From Petrosia ficiformis (taxonomy: Eukaryota > Porifera > Demospongiae > Haplosclerida > Petrosiidae): a stretch of DNA of 64,000 nucleotides. The stretch lies in contig OX345652.1 of assembly GCA_947044365.1 (NCBI GenBank), forward strand, positions 837,001-901,000, in the 5' to 3' direction. Positions 50,328-62,807 of the stretch are shown in pieces (position 1 is the stretch's first letter; each line of letters opens with the position of its first letter). The notes below the pieces were generated by a model that saw only the letters and a program-made list of their open reading frames with translations, searched no databases and was not told where the DNA came from. Both the position numbers and the translations under genes were made by a program.

Positions 50328-52896
50328 ATGGCATGGAGGATAAACAGTTTTATTCAACTTACTAGATATCATCAGATACTCTTCAGGACACATTTTAATA
50401 GTTCTTATGATCTATGTGGAAGATATATACAATCAATAGGCTTAGGTATTTGAGACAGGATATTTGACAAATTGTTATAATTTAATTTGTTTGTAGGTCA
50501 ATGGGTAAGGAGTGTAACTACAGATCCAGTGAATGTGAAAGTTGATGAAGATTGTTTCAAACCAGGATATTCCGATATTCCTCAACTTGAAAGGTCAGTA
50601 TTTGTCTTGTTAATGATTGGTCTGTGATGGTCACAAATTTATATCTGTGATATCCCACTTGAGGAATTATGGCTGAGATATTAGTGTGATTCTGACTCCA
50701 CTGACATTGTCTATTATATAATTATTATGTATGAATTATTACCCTCGCCGCGAAGCGTAGGCGGAAGGGTACAGTAATCATATTGTGTGTCTGTGTGTGT
50801 GTTCGCAAAATTTTGCAAAAACTACGAACACTGGTGGCTCAAACTAGATATGGAAAGACTTCAAATTATACAAGGATCAAAAGTAACAACAGGCTTTTGG
50901 TGAAACCCTTCCGTTTTAAAGTTATCACAATTTTTATACCTCACGGTTACTGTTTCCAGACTCGAGAAGACTCTTGGGAACATCTGGACACATTAAAACA
51001 TAAATACTCCTGTATCATGACTATCGCTAGTAAAGCACTACATAAAAGCAAACAAAACTTGGGTAGTGGTTGGTACAACATCGAGCACTGGCTCCAAGAA
51101 TTCTCCATTACTTTCAGGCTCCGCCTATTTAAAATTTGTAAGTCATGTGCTGTGCACGTGACTCGAACTTCAGCAGTTTTGAGGACCTGTCTTAGTGCTC
51201 TAGGCTCTCTTTATAGCACATTTCACAAGACTAATTGAAGATCTTTCTTTCTTTTTTGAGATAAAACAGAGACTAAAATGTAAGACTTATAGTATAGAGA
51301 CTGGTATAATCATACTAAAATCTTTCAGTTATAAAGTAATAAGTACTGACATGTTAGTTTATATAATTATATAACTATTATTGTATTATTATAAAAACTA
51401 ACATGCCAGTGCAATTTTATTACTTTATATGTTTTATATAAACCATCTGAAGTAAATGTTATTATTATATATATACATAATTATAATCTTTTGACATAAT
51501 ATAATTATTTTTTTAAAAAAGATTATAGTTTGTATTACTTTGCCACGAAGGCGAGGGTCCCGTCCCGACGGCGCTTGTTATTGTTATCTTGGTATTGTTC
51601 TACATAGTTGTTATTCTTATGTCAATTGAGTTGTATTGTTTTATTTGCTGGACAAATGATTTCCTGGCTATGTCAGTATATATAAGTCCACATTCTAATG
51701 TCATGCTAATATTGCCGCTGAGGTTATAGCACTATCCATGTAGTCTTCATAATTTTCATATGGAACATAATTCAATTTTGATAATGTCATCATTATTGTT
51801 TGATAGTAGAGTACAATGAAGCCAATGAGAATATTCATAGTGAATCACATTTGGATTTTTTAGCTTCAAACTATAAAATGAATCATATTTTCTTTTTTGA
51901 GTGTTATAATTATTATTGTAAAATAATTATGAACATTGTTTTGATAATAATTTCTGTAGAACTTCAGATAATGTTAAGAATATTTATCAGCTTCACTTTG
52001 CCAATAAACATGAATGGAATAAAGAAGAAATAGCAGAGATGATGAGAACATTACAGGAGAGACCAGGAGACACTGGATCTGCTTCTGTACAAAGTAAGTT
52101 AATAAATGTTAGATGGTACAGTACTGTTATCACTTAATGGATGTTATATACTTCTCTTCCGATCTGTGTGCTATATGTAACGTCTGTGTTATCTTCAAAA
52201 CTTTCACGATATCTTTCCATGCACCATGAGATTTTAACCAAAGGAATTGTAGTGTACACTGTTATGCTCCTTATCATAATTAGTATACATCACCATATGC
52301 AGTATTATGTTATAATGACACTGTTTTAACAAATGCACAAAAAGATATATATAATTATATATATGGTAATGCAGTATCCATACACTGTATTATATTATAT
52401 AGTACTTAGCTGTTTTGATAGTTGCACAAAGACATTATGCTTGTATCATGCATAATTATAATCTGTAATGTTTATTGGATCGAGGTTCTTGAATTTTCTT
52501 TAAGTTGTCTTAATGAATGTTTTATTTCATCATTTATAAATATATTCATTATTCAAGTACTGATTTATTGTGTTTTTTGTTGATAGTTGGTATTTTCACT
52601 GTTCGTATCAAATACCTCACTGATCATATGGTGCACAACAAAAAGGTAAAATATTCTTTATAATTATAATAATAATAATTTATGAACCATTTCAAGACTT
52701 TCAGATCTTTCATGAATTTTCTTTTCAATAGGACAAAAGTTGCCTTCGACGGCTTTTACATTTAGTTCATAAAAGACGTAAGATGTTGATCTATTTGAGA
52801 AGAAAAGACTTCACACAATATCACAAAATATTACAGCAACTGAACATAAGACCAGTAGCTGACCATAAATATGCATATATCAAGAACAAGAAATAG
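50328..52896 (+). CDS. MRPS15: Mitochondrial ribosomal protein uS15m (MRPS15-like)
   Basis: Five exons, all in phase, 190 residues: 50328-50445, 50497-50593, 51960-52093, 52587-52645, 52732-52896. Exon 1 encodes a basic presequence (MAWRINSFIQLTRYHQILFR) typical of mitochondrial import. The last two exons carry the S15 fold: IFTVRIKYLTDHMVHNKKDK, then RRLLHLVHKRRKMLIYLRRK and FTQYHKILQQLNIRP, matching the uS15 pattern (V-x-I-x-x-L-x-x-H...KD...R-x-L-x-x-L-V-x-K-R-R-K-x-L-x-Y-L). It binds small-subunit rRNA in the mitoribosome. Intron 2 (1366 bases) holds an inserted element. The small acceptor and donor sites are standard. Convergent with POT copy 7. Confidence 0.88.
50741..51558. mobile_element. 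Inserted element with ACCCTCGCC ends in MRPS15 intron 2
   Basis: About 818 bases bounded by inverted ACCCTCGCC / GGCGAGGGT, with GC-richer CpG ends unlike the AT-rich surroundings (CGCCGCGAAGCGTAGGCGG at left, CCACGAAGGCG at right). It contains a 151-codon open frame (50783-51238) without resemblance to a transposase I know. Looks like a non-autonomous DNA transposon. The AT-rich right half may be a separate insertion. Confidence 0.55.
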
Positions 52897-53492
52897 ATTA
52901 CAATATAATTTAGTTTAATTACTATCATTATAGCATTTAACATTGTTCTATTCAGTGGCTTTCAGCCTTTACCAGAGGTAGAAGGATGTTGCCGGAACTG
53001 GAGAGGGTAGAGTTGGTATAGGATGTGAGAAGTTTGTTAAGTTTGTGTTGTAATTATAGCATTGGTGTAGTGCTACCAGTGAAGTTTTAGTCACCTACTA
53101 TTACAACAAGAATAATAAAAACATTTTCAATAAAAATAGAGAAAAATGTAGGGACGTCAAAACCCAAAAAGCATGCGAACAAGGTTGGGAGGTTAACATA
53201 GGACCTAAAATTAAACAAACCACTTCCATATAACCGTACATAAGTACTTACACTGCTATAAAGCAAAATACAAAGAGCTGTACTTATGTAGGGTTATATG
53301 GAAGTGGTTTGTTTAATGAGATTGACTAAGCATTTACAGTTGCCATGTATATACACTGTGTACACTATATACAGCAAGTTTGCAGACAAACGTAGCCTGC
53401 CCCACTTATTATAGTATATCATATTGTGATATTAACAAAGACAAGAAAAACAATGCAAAAGGCAGATACAGTGTTTGTAATTATGTATATTA
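52897..53492. other. Convergent 3' region between MRPS15 and POT copy 7
   Basis: About 600 bases, no exon seen. Contains a strong hairpin-forming inverted repeat (53210-53317). Confidence 0.6.
53210..53317. mobile_element. 108-bp near-perfect foldback element
   Basis: Two 38-base arms (53210-53247 and 53280-53317) are inverted copies differing at one base, separated by 32 bases. Each arm reads ATTAAACAAACCACTTCCAT then ATAAC(C)GTACATAAGTAC. Probably a small MITE; it would also form a long RNA hairpin if transcribed through. Confidence 0.75.
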
Positions 53493-55154
53493 TTACTTGG
53501 TATCTAATTCTTCGGAACTTTGAATCTCAGCAAAAATCCCATAATTACTGTTATGATATTTTCTGCTTGTGTATTCATCTGATTGATTTATATACCTCTC
53601 ATAGTATTCCTCTGCTATCTGATGTACAGGAACTATATTATTTCTGACACGTAACTTGTATTGTTTAGCTATAAGCAGAAATGAAATAAAAATCACTAGT
53701 ATGCACACAGTCTTAGCTACAAAATAGTAGAAACGACAATCAAGAGAGGCAGAGTTTAGGTATTGGAATGGCAAGTGAAAGTTTGTAGAAATGATGTAAC
53801 CTATTCCAGTGATACCAAACCATAGTCCTATCATTAGCCCTCTCATTTGTCTGGGTGACTGAGCTATTGTGAACTCCAAAGAGGTGACAAATATAAAGAA
53901 GTAGGTTATTCCATATAGTACATGTGGGATATATGCCAAGTAATATTGAATAGGTGTTAAATGAGACGAATTAAAAAACATTGATGAACCAACTTTACAG
54001 TCTGAACTAGTATCAGTATTTTGTAGTAGAACAATAACTACATGGGAAAGGGAAGTTAAAAGAGCAAAGAACAGTCCCAAACCAATTCTTTTGAGCATAC
54101 TGGGAATGTATTTATAGAAACACGGATAAATGACTAATTGACAAACAAGAATTAGGAATGCACAAACTACATATTGAATACTGCCATTATCTACTATACA
54201 CCACTTGTGTTGTGAAGTATGTTGAGAGGCTAAAGCAATTTGTGGTCCTTCAAAAACTTCCCATGCTATTGTACATCCAATAACACAGATAAATATGGGA
54301 ATGATTCGTATTCCAGTCTTAACGTCTTCCACTTCCTCCTCTGAGAAAGGGCCACCATATTTCTCTTTACCTAGGTCCAGTCGTGAAGGGTAATCATCCT
54401 CCCAGTAGGTGAGGGCACTACGATTCCTGGGATACTTGTTCTTTCTAGCATAGTTCAGTACTCTGACAATAAGTTTGATAGGGTTAGTGATCTAAGGAGT
54501 AGTGTCTAACCAGTGTTTGAAGATATGATGACTGGCAATAACTATAATAGTAGCTATACCAGATAATGCAAGCTGAGATATAGCATAGCTTACATGGTTA
54601 TCAGTAAAGCAATAAGGAATGGACAGAACTAAGCATCGAATCATGTATCCAAAACTGTGCCAGTAAATAACAGCAGTTAACTCATCACTAGATGCACCTA
54701 CCAGTTGATCAATATTGAATGGTATCACAATTGACTGAAATCCTCCTTTACCGAATGTAAGGAGGATAGTAACAATAATGAATAATACCATACCTGCATA
54801 ATCGTCCACTTTCATATAAATGACATAGCCCGAAATTGCAATAATCCATGAAATAAAGTATGCATATATGCTGAATATTAGTAAGTGATACCTTCCTGTA
54901 CATGTGTCTGCTATCAGACCAGCTACAAGGAAAAGTAGCCACACTGAATGATATAGATCATTAAAAACAGTGAAGATATCAGTTCTTTTGAAAGTGGATG
55001 CAACAAATATGATGAAATATTGTAATGAGAGAGAAGACAGTGAAATCAGAACATCCCAAATAAGAACTAAAACAGCTGCTTTTGAATGGACTCTGATGTA
55101 ACTCAAGTGGTAAAAAGGTCTTCTTGAAGACCGACTGCATCTGTTGTTTGCCAT
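53493..55154 (-). pseudogene. SLC15/POT-like transporter, copy 7 (premature TAG)
   Basis: A single reading frame from MANNRCSRSSRR at 55154 to a stop at 53493, broken only by a TAG at 54492-54494 where all paralogues have CAG (Gln in HWLDTTPQITNP), a C-to-T change. Without it the protein would have 553 residues. GGLIADTCTGRYH differs from GGLIADVWIGRYR in the cluster, but FNIDQLVGASSDE, YGGPFSEEEVEDVK and EFTIAQSPRQMRG are kept. It is 26 kb from the main cluster, on the other strand, and is the only copy lacking the MSEQSPL-like start and its dileucine signal. The uninterrupted 279 codons after the stop suggest the nonsense change is recent, polymorphic, or an error. Confidence 0.85.
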
Positions 55155-55550
55155 TGGTGTTGTTAATAGGGAATACTGCTTTATTTAAAAGAAATAATTG
55201 GTAGAAACTGAATCTGTTTGTTGAATAAACATATAAATATTATGAGAACTGTACATGTGTTTTGATTATATGCTATGAACTATATGCATTTTTGTAGTGA
55301 ATGTACATGTATGTGTTTGTAATTATGTATCCATGAGATGTTTTGGAATATCATAAGTGTGGGAAAGATGATTAGGGGGCATTGAGTTAATATCTGTACA
55401 TTTTCCAACATTGTGGGCCACAATACATACATACACACATATGTGTATACATTGACATGGTGGATGATATTAAAACATATCTGTTTCACTACATTTTCAT
55501 TAAAATTATAATAATAACAGTTCATTAAATACACAAGTTAATTATATTAA
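55155..55550. other. Intergenic spacer between the SAM-phosphatase gene and POT copy 7
   Basis: About 400 AT-rich bases with no exon seen; must hold the 3' end of the phosphatase gene and the promoter of copy 7, both on the minus strand. Confidence 0.55.
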
Positions 55551-58500
55551 CTATGCTGGATCCATCATAAGTTCAGTAATCAGTTTATACCATCCTTCTG
55601 ACTGAAGTTCCATGACTGCAAATTCACAGTTCTTAAAATTCCATAATCTATGAAAGAAGTCAACCTGTAGAATACAAGATACATCATGTAGTTAGTTTAA
55701 TGATAATTATATGAAAAGTGGTCTTGGGCTTCGCCAAGCAGGTTAGTATTCTATATTTATTACTTACCGGCCAGCGGTAGAATCTTGTGAGGAACAGACG
55801 ACAAAACAGACCATGTGATACTATAACAGCATTTTCACCACACTTTCCTTTCTCCATGTCACGATATAAAGACTCAAGAAAATTAGAAACACGATCATAA
55901 ACATCAGCACCACTATACAACATATGATAGTAATTAATGGAGATGTAATAACATCCTGGATTAGTAATAAACATTATGATTATATGTATTAGTGTTGTTT
56001 CAGTTAACTATAACTAAAACCCCTTTTAGTAAGGCATTATGACTTTTAGTTAACTATAACTAAATTACAAGTCTACTGTAATTAACTATAATGAAAATTG
56101 TCCAATAATGGGCACTTTTAGTTAGTTAACTAAAACTAAAACCCTTTTAGTAAGCTATAACTATAACTAAACTAAAATTGTGAGTAAACCATCATTCTAT
56201 AACTATAACTAAAAGTGTTCATTGTTGTCATACCAAAACAACATTAATATGTACATATATATATTAATTATAATTATATAGAATTGTAATGCTTCTCTCT
56301 CTCTCTATAAATATATTTATATATATACATGACAATGTAACACAACGATATAGTGAGATGATAACAAAGTCTAACAGAATCACAGACACGCTCACACTCG
56401 GACACACATACACACCTAGATACACATCACATACCTTTCACCAGTTGGAAATCGATAATAGAATGCTCCAATGCTTCTTCTTTCTGCCATCACGCGTGGC
56501 ATGTCTTCAGGCGTTTGAAAATTCCCCCATTCCTGTTCTCTAATTCGAGGATCTTCACGCCAAAAGAGTACCTGAAAATAAATGATATGATAATATTCAA
56601 AAGAAGGAAGGAGGTAGTTTAGAAATTCAAAATGCCTAAAAAAGACTTTATTTCATGAATAAAAGACACTCTGTGATTTAGTGTGAATCTCAAACACTTG
56701 AATGGACTTTTGCTTTTGAAATGACACATACATTCACCTGATCATCAGTAAAAGCTGTTCTTATTTCTTCATATGTTTGTTTGGAACGGACAAATGGAGA
56801 CACATAGAAACCAAGTGATTCAGAACCTAAGAGCTCTTTCAGTATCTGTCCTGCTTCCTGTAATAACAAAGTGATTGAAAGTGATTACAGCGCTGCTTTC
56901 AGTGATAATAAAATGATTGAAAGTGTTTGGAAATCACTACTGCCTTCTAATGATAACAAAGTGATTGAAAATGATTCCAAGGATGTGAGAAAGGTAAAGT
57001 GGTCCTGAATGTATGGTAATGTGTTTGGTAACAACCATTATGAATGTGAGTAATGCAGTACTAAGTTTACAACCAATTGTAGTATTTAAAATGTATAATA
57101 AATATGTATATATCCCGATATTGTGAAACATCAAAGTAAACCACAGGTTTATAAATCAGATATAGCACCATGTGGTCAGATATAAAACCTGTATCAACAC
57201 AGACTACAAGAAAACAACACTTACTTTCTCCAAAGTGAAGACAGAAAGGTAGGAGAAGCAAAAGACATCAACAAACGTTTTGTTTCTCAGGAAATATATT
57301 AATTATAACACACCTACTCGTGCTATATAGATTTATGATCACCTCAGTCTCGGGTCTACGGTCCTCATGTTAGGTGATTATAAATCTGATATAGCACTTT
57401 TAGGCGTGTCATAACGTATACATAAGTGCCTTGAGACAAAAATATCTTCAATACTATAACAACATAACTAAGATGTCTTTTAATTACCTTTGCCTGAATT
57501 CTTCCTTTAGCAGTGATCTGTAGTTTAGCATCAGGAGTATGACTATAAACAGAATTATCTACATTCCCCTGGGACTATGTATGTGTGTGTATATATGTGT
57601 ATGTGTGTGTGTGTAAATGAAAATGAATCATAAATATGCATTGTGAAAATATTAACTCCTACACTTTGGCTACATATATGAGTGTGTGGGGGTTACTCAG
57701 TACATAATCAATAATGAATATAGTACATGCTAAACATATACTACAACTAAACTATACACTTCAGTACTATATTTTGATTGGTTACTAATTAATCAATTTC
57801 CTTGTGCTGATTATAGCTGAAGTATTACTTCTAGTCTACTAACATCATTTTATGCATCCTTTCTGTGATATATAACATACATGCATACATGTATATAATA
57901 TTAATACATGTATATAATAATAATATATGTTTATATAGCGTATTCATAATTCCAAAGAATGATTATAGCTAATTAAATTCATTTTTAGGGAATCTTTGTG
58001 TGTCCTGATTCCATGGACTATATACACTCTACAGAATCAGTACTTATAGGATAGATGTTCATGTTCTATCAAGAGCGTGATATATGTGACCATGTAAACA
58101 TAAATTAATCATTAATGAAATACTAATTATTACATTTAAATACTCATCTACAGTATGGATACATGATACTTTAGGAAAATAATAATTTTGATTAAAAGTT
58201 ATGCTTCCTTTTATAAATTCACTATTCACTCTATAAGAACACAACTAAATTAGGTAGCTATCTGGAAGTGAGTAATACTTGTAATATTGCAGACTTACCT
58301 GAGCATGTCTGACTAAAATAATCCTTTTAGGATAACGATGTAAGCAACGTCTTGAACGAACACATTCTAATCTAATAATAATATAATTGAAAAAGAATTT
58401 GTATAAATTTAATATACACCTCATGTACATACATACATGTATATACAATGTGTATTTTTATACTGATGCATATTGTATAACATGTACATTCATTTGTATA

Positions 58501-59306
58501 CTAATTCAGCATGTATACATGTATAATTATGCTAATTCGAATATGGTGTATACTACATTACAGGAATATCACATCCTGTTCATGATAAGGTGAGTGAGTA
58601 CTTGATTACAGAAAACCTCACACAACATCACATAACAGGAAATTAGTGTGATTTATAATAACTAACCACAAAGATTTGTAGGAAGTATTGCCATACATAG
58701 CTTATATAAATGCATACATCAGTAATGACCACGAATGTGTGTGGATTGAGTGCACTATGAGATATAAGTGCGTAATGAAGCTTATGTGTATTGTTTATAT
58801 GATGATGAAAAGTCAGTGAAAGTAATCAATTAATTGGATACGAAATACTACTTGAGCAAACAATGCAGACACAGAGAAACTATATTTTGTATCTCAAAAG
58901 TGATAAAGTATAGGTTGAGTAAGTGTTTAGTTCCCATTGTTTTAACTCACTCTTCTAAAAGATATCCTACATTACCAAACTTTGCACTGGGAAGAAAACC
59001 CGCTTCCATTCTTAACTTATCGATAGCATTAACTAATGCCAATCTGTGTCCTATAATAGTAACACCCATTTCTTTAAAATGGTCCTCGGTTAATTGTAAT
59101 AATAATGCTCCACTTGTAATACACTGCTCTGCCAAAAGAGGTCCATATTTCTCTAATTTGTGGTCAGCTAACCACCTCTCAATTTGTTTACTGTCCCAAG
59201 ACAATATGAGTGAACTGTTCTTTGATGCAATCTGTATAAAGTTTGGTGAGTCTGGTCTGCTCTGTATTGCTGTAGGGCTTGAGATCCCACCACCTAGTGC
59301 CGCCAT
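55551..59306 (-). CDS. SAM domain fused to histidine phosphatase (AT74-like phosphoglycerate mutase superfamily)
   Basis: Seven exons on the minus strand, all in phase, 343 residues: 58951-59306, 58299-58371, 57488-57574, 56738-56857, 56435-56571, 55768-55912, 55551-55664. Residues 37-101 are a SAM domain (IERWLADHKLEKYGPLLAE...GVTIIGHRLALVNAI), a protein or RNA interaction module. Residues about 133-343 are a histidine phosphatase: the nucleophile motif PKRIILVRHAQSQGN (His141), the second Arg in VSPFVRS (Arg196), IREQEWGNF, and the second catalytic His in VSHG (His291). All four catalytic positions look present, so it should be an active phosphatase; the usual RHG is RHA here. Overall it resembles plant and protist AT74-type proteins rather than glycolytic mutases. 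Substrate unknown. Confidence 0.88.
55995..56241. mobile_element. TIR element, TTAGTTATAGTTA family, copy 3
   Basis: Starts TTGTTTCAGTTAACTATAAC and ends TCATACCAAAACAA, rich in TAACTATAACTAAAA on both strands. It includes AGTAAGGCATTATGACTTTTAGTTAA shared with 41391-41755. Lies in the last-but-one intron of the SAM-phosphatase gene. Confidence 0.65.
57303..57414. mobile_element. Foldback element in a SAM-phosphatase intron
   Basis: Arms of about 42 bases (TATAACACACCTACTCGTGC...GATTTATGATCACCT and its inverse AGGTGATTATAAATC...GCACTTTTAGGCGTGTCATAA) pair at about 85%, around a loop of about 25 bases. A related shorter palindrome (ACAGGTTTATAAATCAGATATAG...) is at about 57140-57195. Confidence 0.6.
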
Positions 59307-59648
59307 AACTAGTGTATGCAGATCTATTATACATAATTATATAATAATATATTCTAAAATAACAGAAATAATTTAACTTGAACCAGTACAGCTTTATAAA
59401 GTACTTCATGACAAAGTGACGATGATTATAATCAGTACATAAAACTCACTCGCACTTACTTGTATATTATAAATAAAATATAAACAAGTCACAAAAGATT
59501 TGAAGGGAGGGGCAAAGAATGACTGACAGTAATGAATATTATTATAATTATATGTATAAAAATGTGTATCTATAATTATGTCTTTGGTTGGATTATTTTT
59601 AAGTCCAGCAAGGTTGTTTGTTGATGAAGATAGTTTACTTGTAGAGTC
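59307..59648. other. Spacer between the Delta-like gene and the SAM-phosphatase gene
   Basis: About 340 bases between two same-strand genes: the 3' end of the Delta-like gene and the promoter of the phosphatase gene. No exon or repeat recognised. Confidence 0.55.
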
Positions 59649-62600
59649 TCAGTCACTATTTTCAGGTGGTACAACAGCATCATCATTACAGGGTGTGTCG
59701 TATGTATGCACATGATTATTAGCTTCGTATAAACTTTCAAATGCAGTTTCTGGGACAGTGGAGGAATGTGGCATAAGCAGACTATACTCTGATTTTATCA
59801 ATGTATTTTCATTTACAATGCACGTCTGTATGACATTTTCATAATCGTGTTGAACTGCTGTATCTGATGATGGCTGTGTAGAGTTATCCTTATCGTCACT
59901 GACATTGGTCAATTCTTTATTCACATTACCACTTTGTGAAGATGATGTCTGCAAATGAAACTGGTTTCCTGAAACGGTGGTACTTGTATCTGGCCCAACT
60001 AAACTGTATTGTGAATATGGCAGCTTTTCTTGGTGGCTTTCACTAACTGTGTAATGATGCTGCTGCTCAGTTGTAATAGTAGTTGTGTTCTCTGCTATAG
60101 CAGTTATTTCATTAGCTATAACTTCACTATATTCTGAATTCAGTAAAGTAGTTTTATTCCTCTTATGTGTAATAACAGGATAATCATAGTGAACGGACGT
60201 TGTCTCACCAGGGGATAAATTATTAACTTGTATTTCTTCTATACTGTCAGCATTGATTATGTAATTTCTAGTTTCCAATTCCAAATTTTTTTCTGCATGT
60301 GCAATAGAATGTATAATAATAATTATTATATTGAAATTATACACTAATGTACTAATGTACTAATGTACGCAAGGATGGAAATTATAGTTTAATTAAAACA
60401 TTTATTTTGCAATATAAGGAAATTGACACTGCAATTATAGTACAAGTACATGTATGTCACCATGTAATTAAATTACCATTTCCACTATTCCTTGCAACTG
60501 TACTAACCAATACATTTTGGATTTTTGTCTGTGTGACATGAATGATACTCATATGCTTATCTGTTATTTATCATTAGTGTTAACAAATGTATATTCACTG
60601 ACTCTAGTCACTAGTAATTATATTAATTATTATTTTAAAACTCATACCACTTTGTGGAATTGAGCCTCTTCTATATTTTATGTGTAGAATCTTGAGTATT
60701 AGTCCAAATATAACGATAACAGTAATACTGAACAAAATTGTTATTATGATTGCAAATGTTCTTCATTGTGAGAGTACCACAAGTTCTGTTACTATATTAA
60801 TAAACATGATAACAGTTATATAGTATAGTTACACTATAGATAAGTCATGTACAGTGGAATTCTTATCATTTATAAAATGGAGTACTGTATCAATGGCTGG
60901 CTATATGTATATTATAAATTGCTATAATTTATGTAGCATGCCATACTAGGCCAGTATATGCTTGTGTTAAATACTAATTATTTCAATGTTACTGTACTAA
61001 TCTCTTCTTCTACATTATTATGTCAATGAATTCTTCTGATAATGGAAGATGATAATTGTAAATTTTCATGTAATATTTTTACTCACTGATCACAACACTT
61101 ATTGTTGGCGAATGGTTGAATTCTGTAGATGATTCATTACAATACAATCCAGTCCATCCACTCTTGCAAAGACACTCTTCAGGTTCTGTACAGTATCCTC
61201 CGATTGGATCACAACCATTTAAACATAATAGTTGTGTAGATGATTCATTACAATACAATCCATTCCATCCACTTTTGCAGAGACACTCTCCAGGTTCTAC
61301 ACAGTATCCTCCGATAGGATCACAACCATTCAAGCATAATAGTTGTGTAGATGATTCATTACAATACAATCCATTCCATCCATTCTTGCAGAGACACTCT
61401 TCAGGCTTTATACAGTATCCTCCAATTGGATTACAACCACTTATACATAATGGTTCTGTACAGTTATCACCAGACCATCCTTCATTACACATACATTTGT
61501 TAGGAAATGCAGATTTACCATTACAACACATCACATTAGAACAAACTGGTTCTGAACAATTAACTCCCATCCAGCCATCATAACACTTACATTGACCTGG
61601 CTCGAAGCAGTATGCATTATGACAGTCACTCAAGCATATTGGTATACTGCAATTGTGTCCTTCCCAACCATTTAAACATGTACATGTATCAGGAGAGGAA
61701 CAGTGTCCATTTATACAGCCTTGAGTACATGTAGCTAGTGAAAATAAATGGTAGGGGAAATTAATGTGTTTTATATTATATTTATTTATTTTGTATTGAT
61801 TTTTTACACTAATAGATATAAAAATAATAGATTACATAACTGCTATACATGTAGTAAACAGTTTGTATAATTATAAAAATGTGTGTAGTTATTCTTTCAA
61901 TTCAAAATGACAGTATTATACTAATAACATGTATTTGTGTGTGTATTTTATATATACCTTTTGTGCAATTGCTGTCATGAGAATACCCTGTTTTACAATG
62001 TTTAGTTCCATTAATATCACAAACGTAGTGTCCACTTTCATTATCAGTCTCCATACAAAATACTTCGCAGGTAGAACCATAATAATTCTCAGAGCATTTC
62101 AAGTGATATGATAGTTTTATTGAACTTATTTCGTTGTTCCCTTGATACCACTGAGGTGATATGTAACCAAATGACACACTTAACTGAATGACATCAATAC
62201 TACGTGTTTCTTGGTCTACCTTCTTCAAAACTTTAAATCTCAGATAATCAATGCTCTACATTCAATTTTAGATAGATAGACAGATAGATAGATAGATAAA
62301 TGAATGGTACGTATAAGAACTAAAAACACTAACTCTCTTTAACTTTTCGTTCTTTATAATTTATACATCAAGTTAACTTACATTAATAGGTGAATCATCC
62401 ACAAAAAAGATCTGCTTATTGTTAAATATCATGCTATCATTTGCTAAGTTCACATACTCCATATTAGCAAGACAGCTTGATTTGTATATTGGACAAACAT
62501 TCAGGTATCCACCACAATGACCTTTACATTGTATCTGATTTATAGTACTATCACAAATACTGTTAACAGCAATAGTTGAACAGCAACAGTATTCACCACT

Positions 62601-62706
62601 TGATTTATAGACATGGTACTGGTTACTGTATTCCAATAGTGTGACATTGAAATCCCAATTTGCAGAAACCTGAAGTAATTACAAAGACCAAGGTAAAACT
62701 ATTGTG

Positions 62707-62737
<31 letters not shown>

Positions 62738-62760
62738 GTATATATATATATAAATATATA

Positions 62761-62807
<47 letters not shown>

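Noticed and set aside
58834..59376. 180-residue plus-strand frame
   Set aside because: Antisense of the SAM-domain exon. The minus frame has recognisable SAM residues and splice continuity.
61116..61583. 155-residue plus-strand frame
   Set aside because: Antisense of the EGF-repeat exon of the Delta-like gene; its His/Gln/Pro/Ser repeats mirror the EGF duplication.
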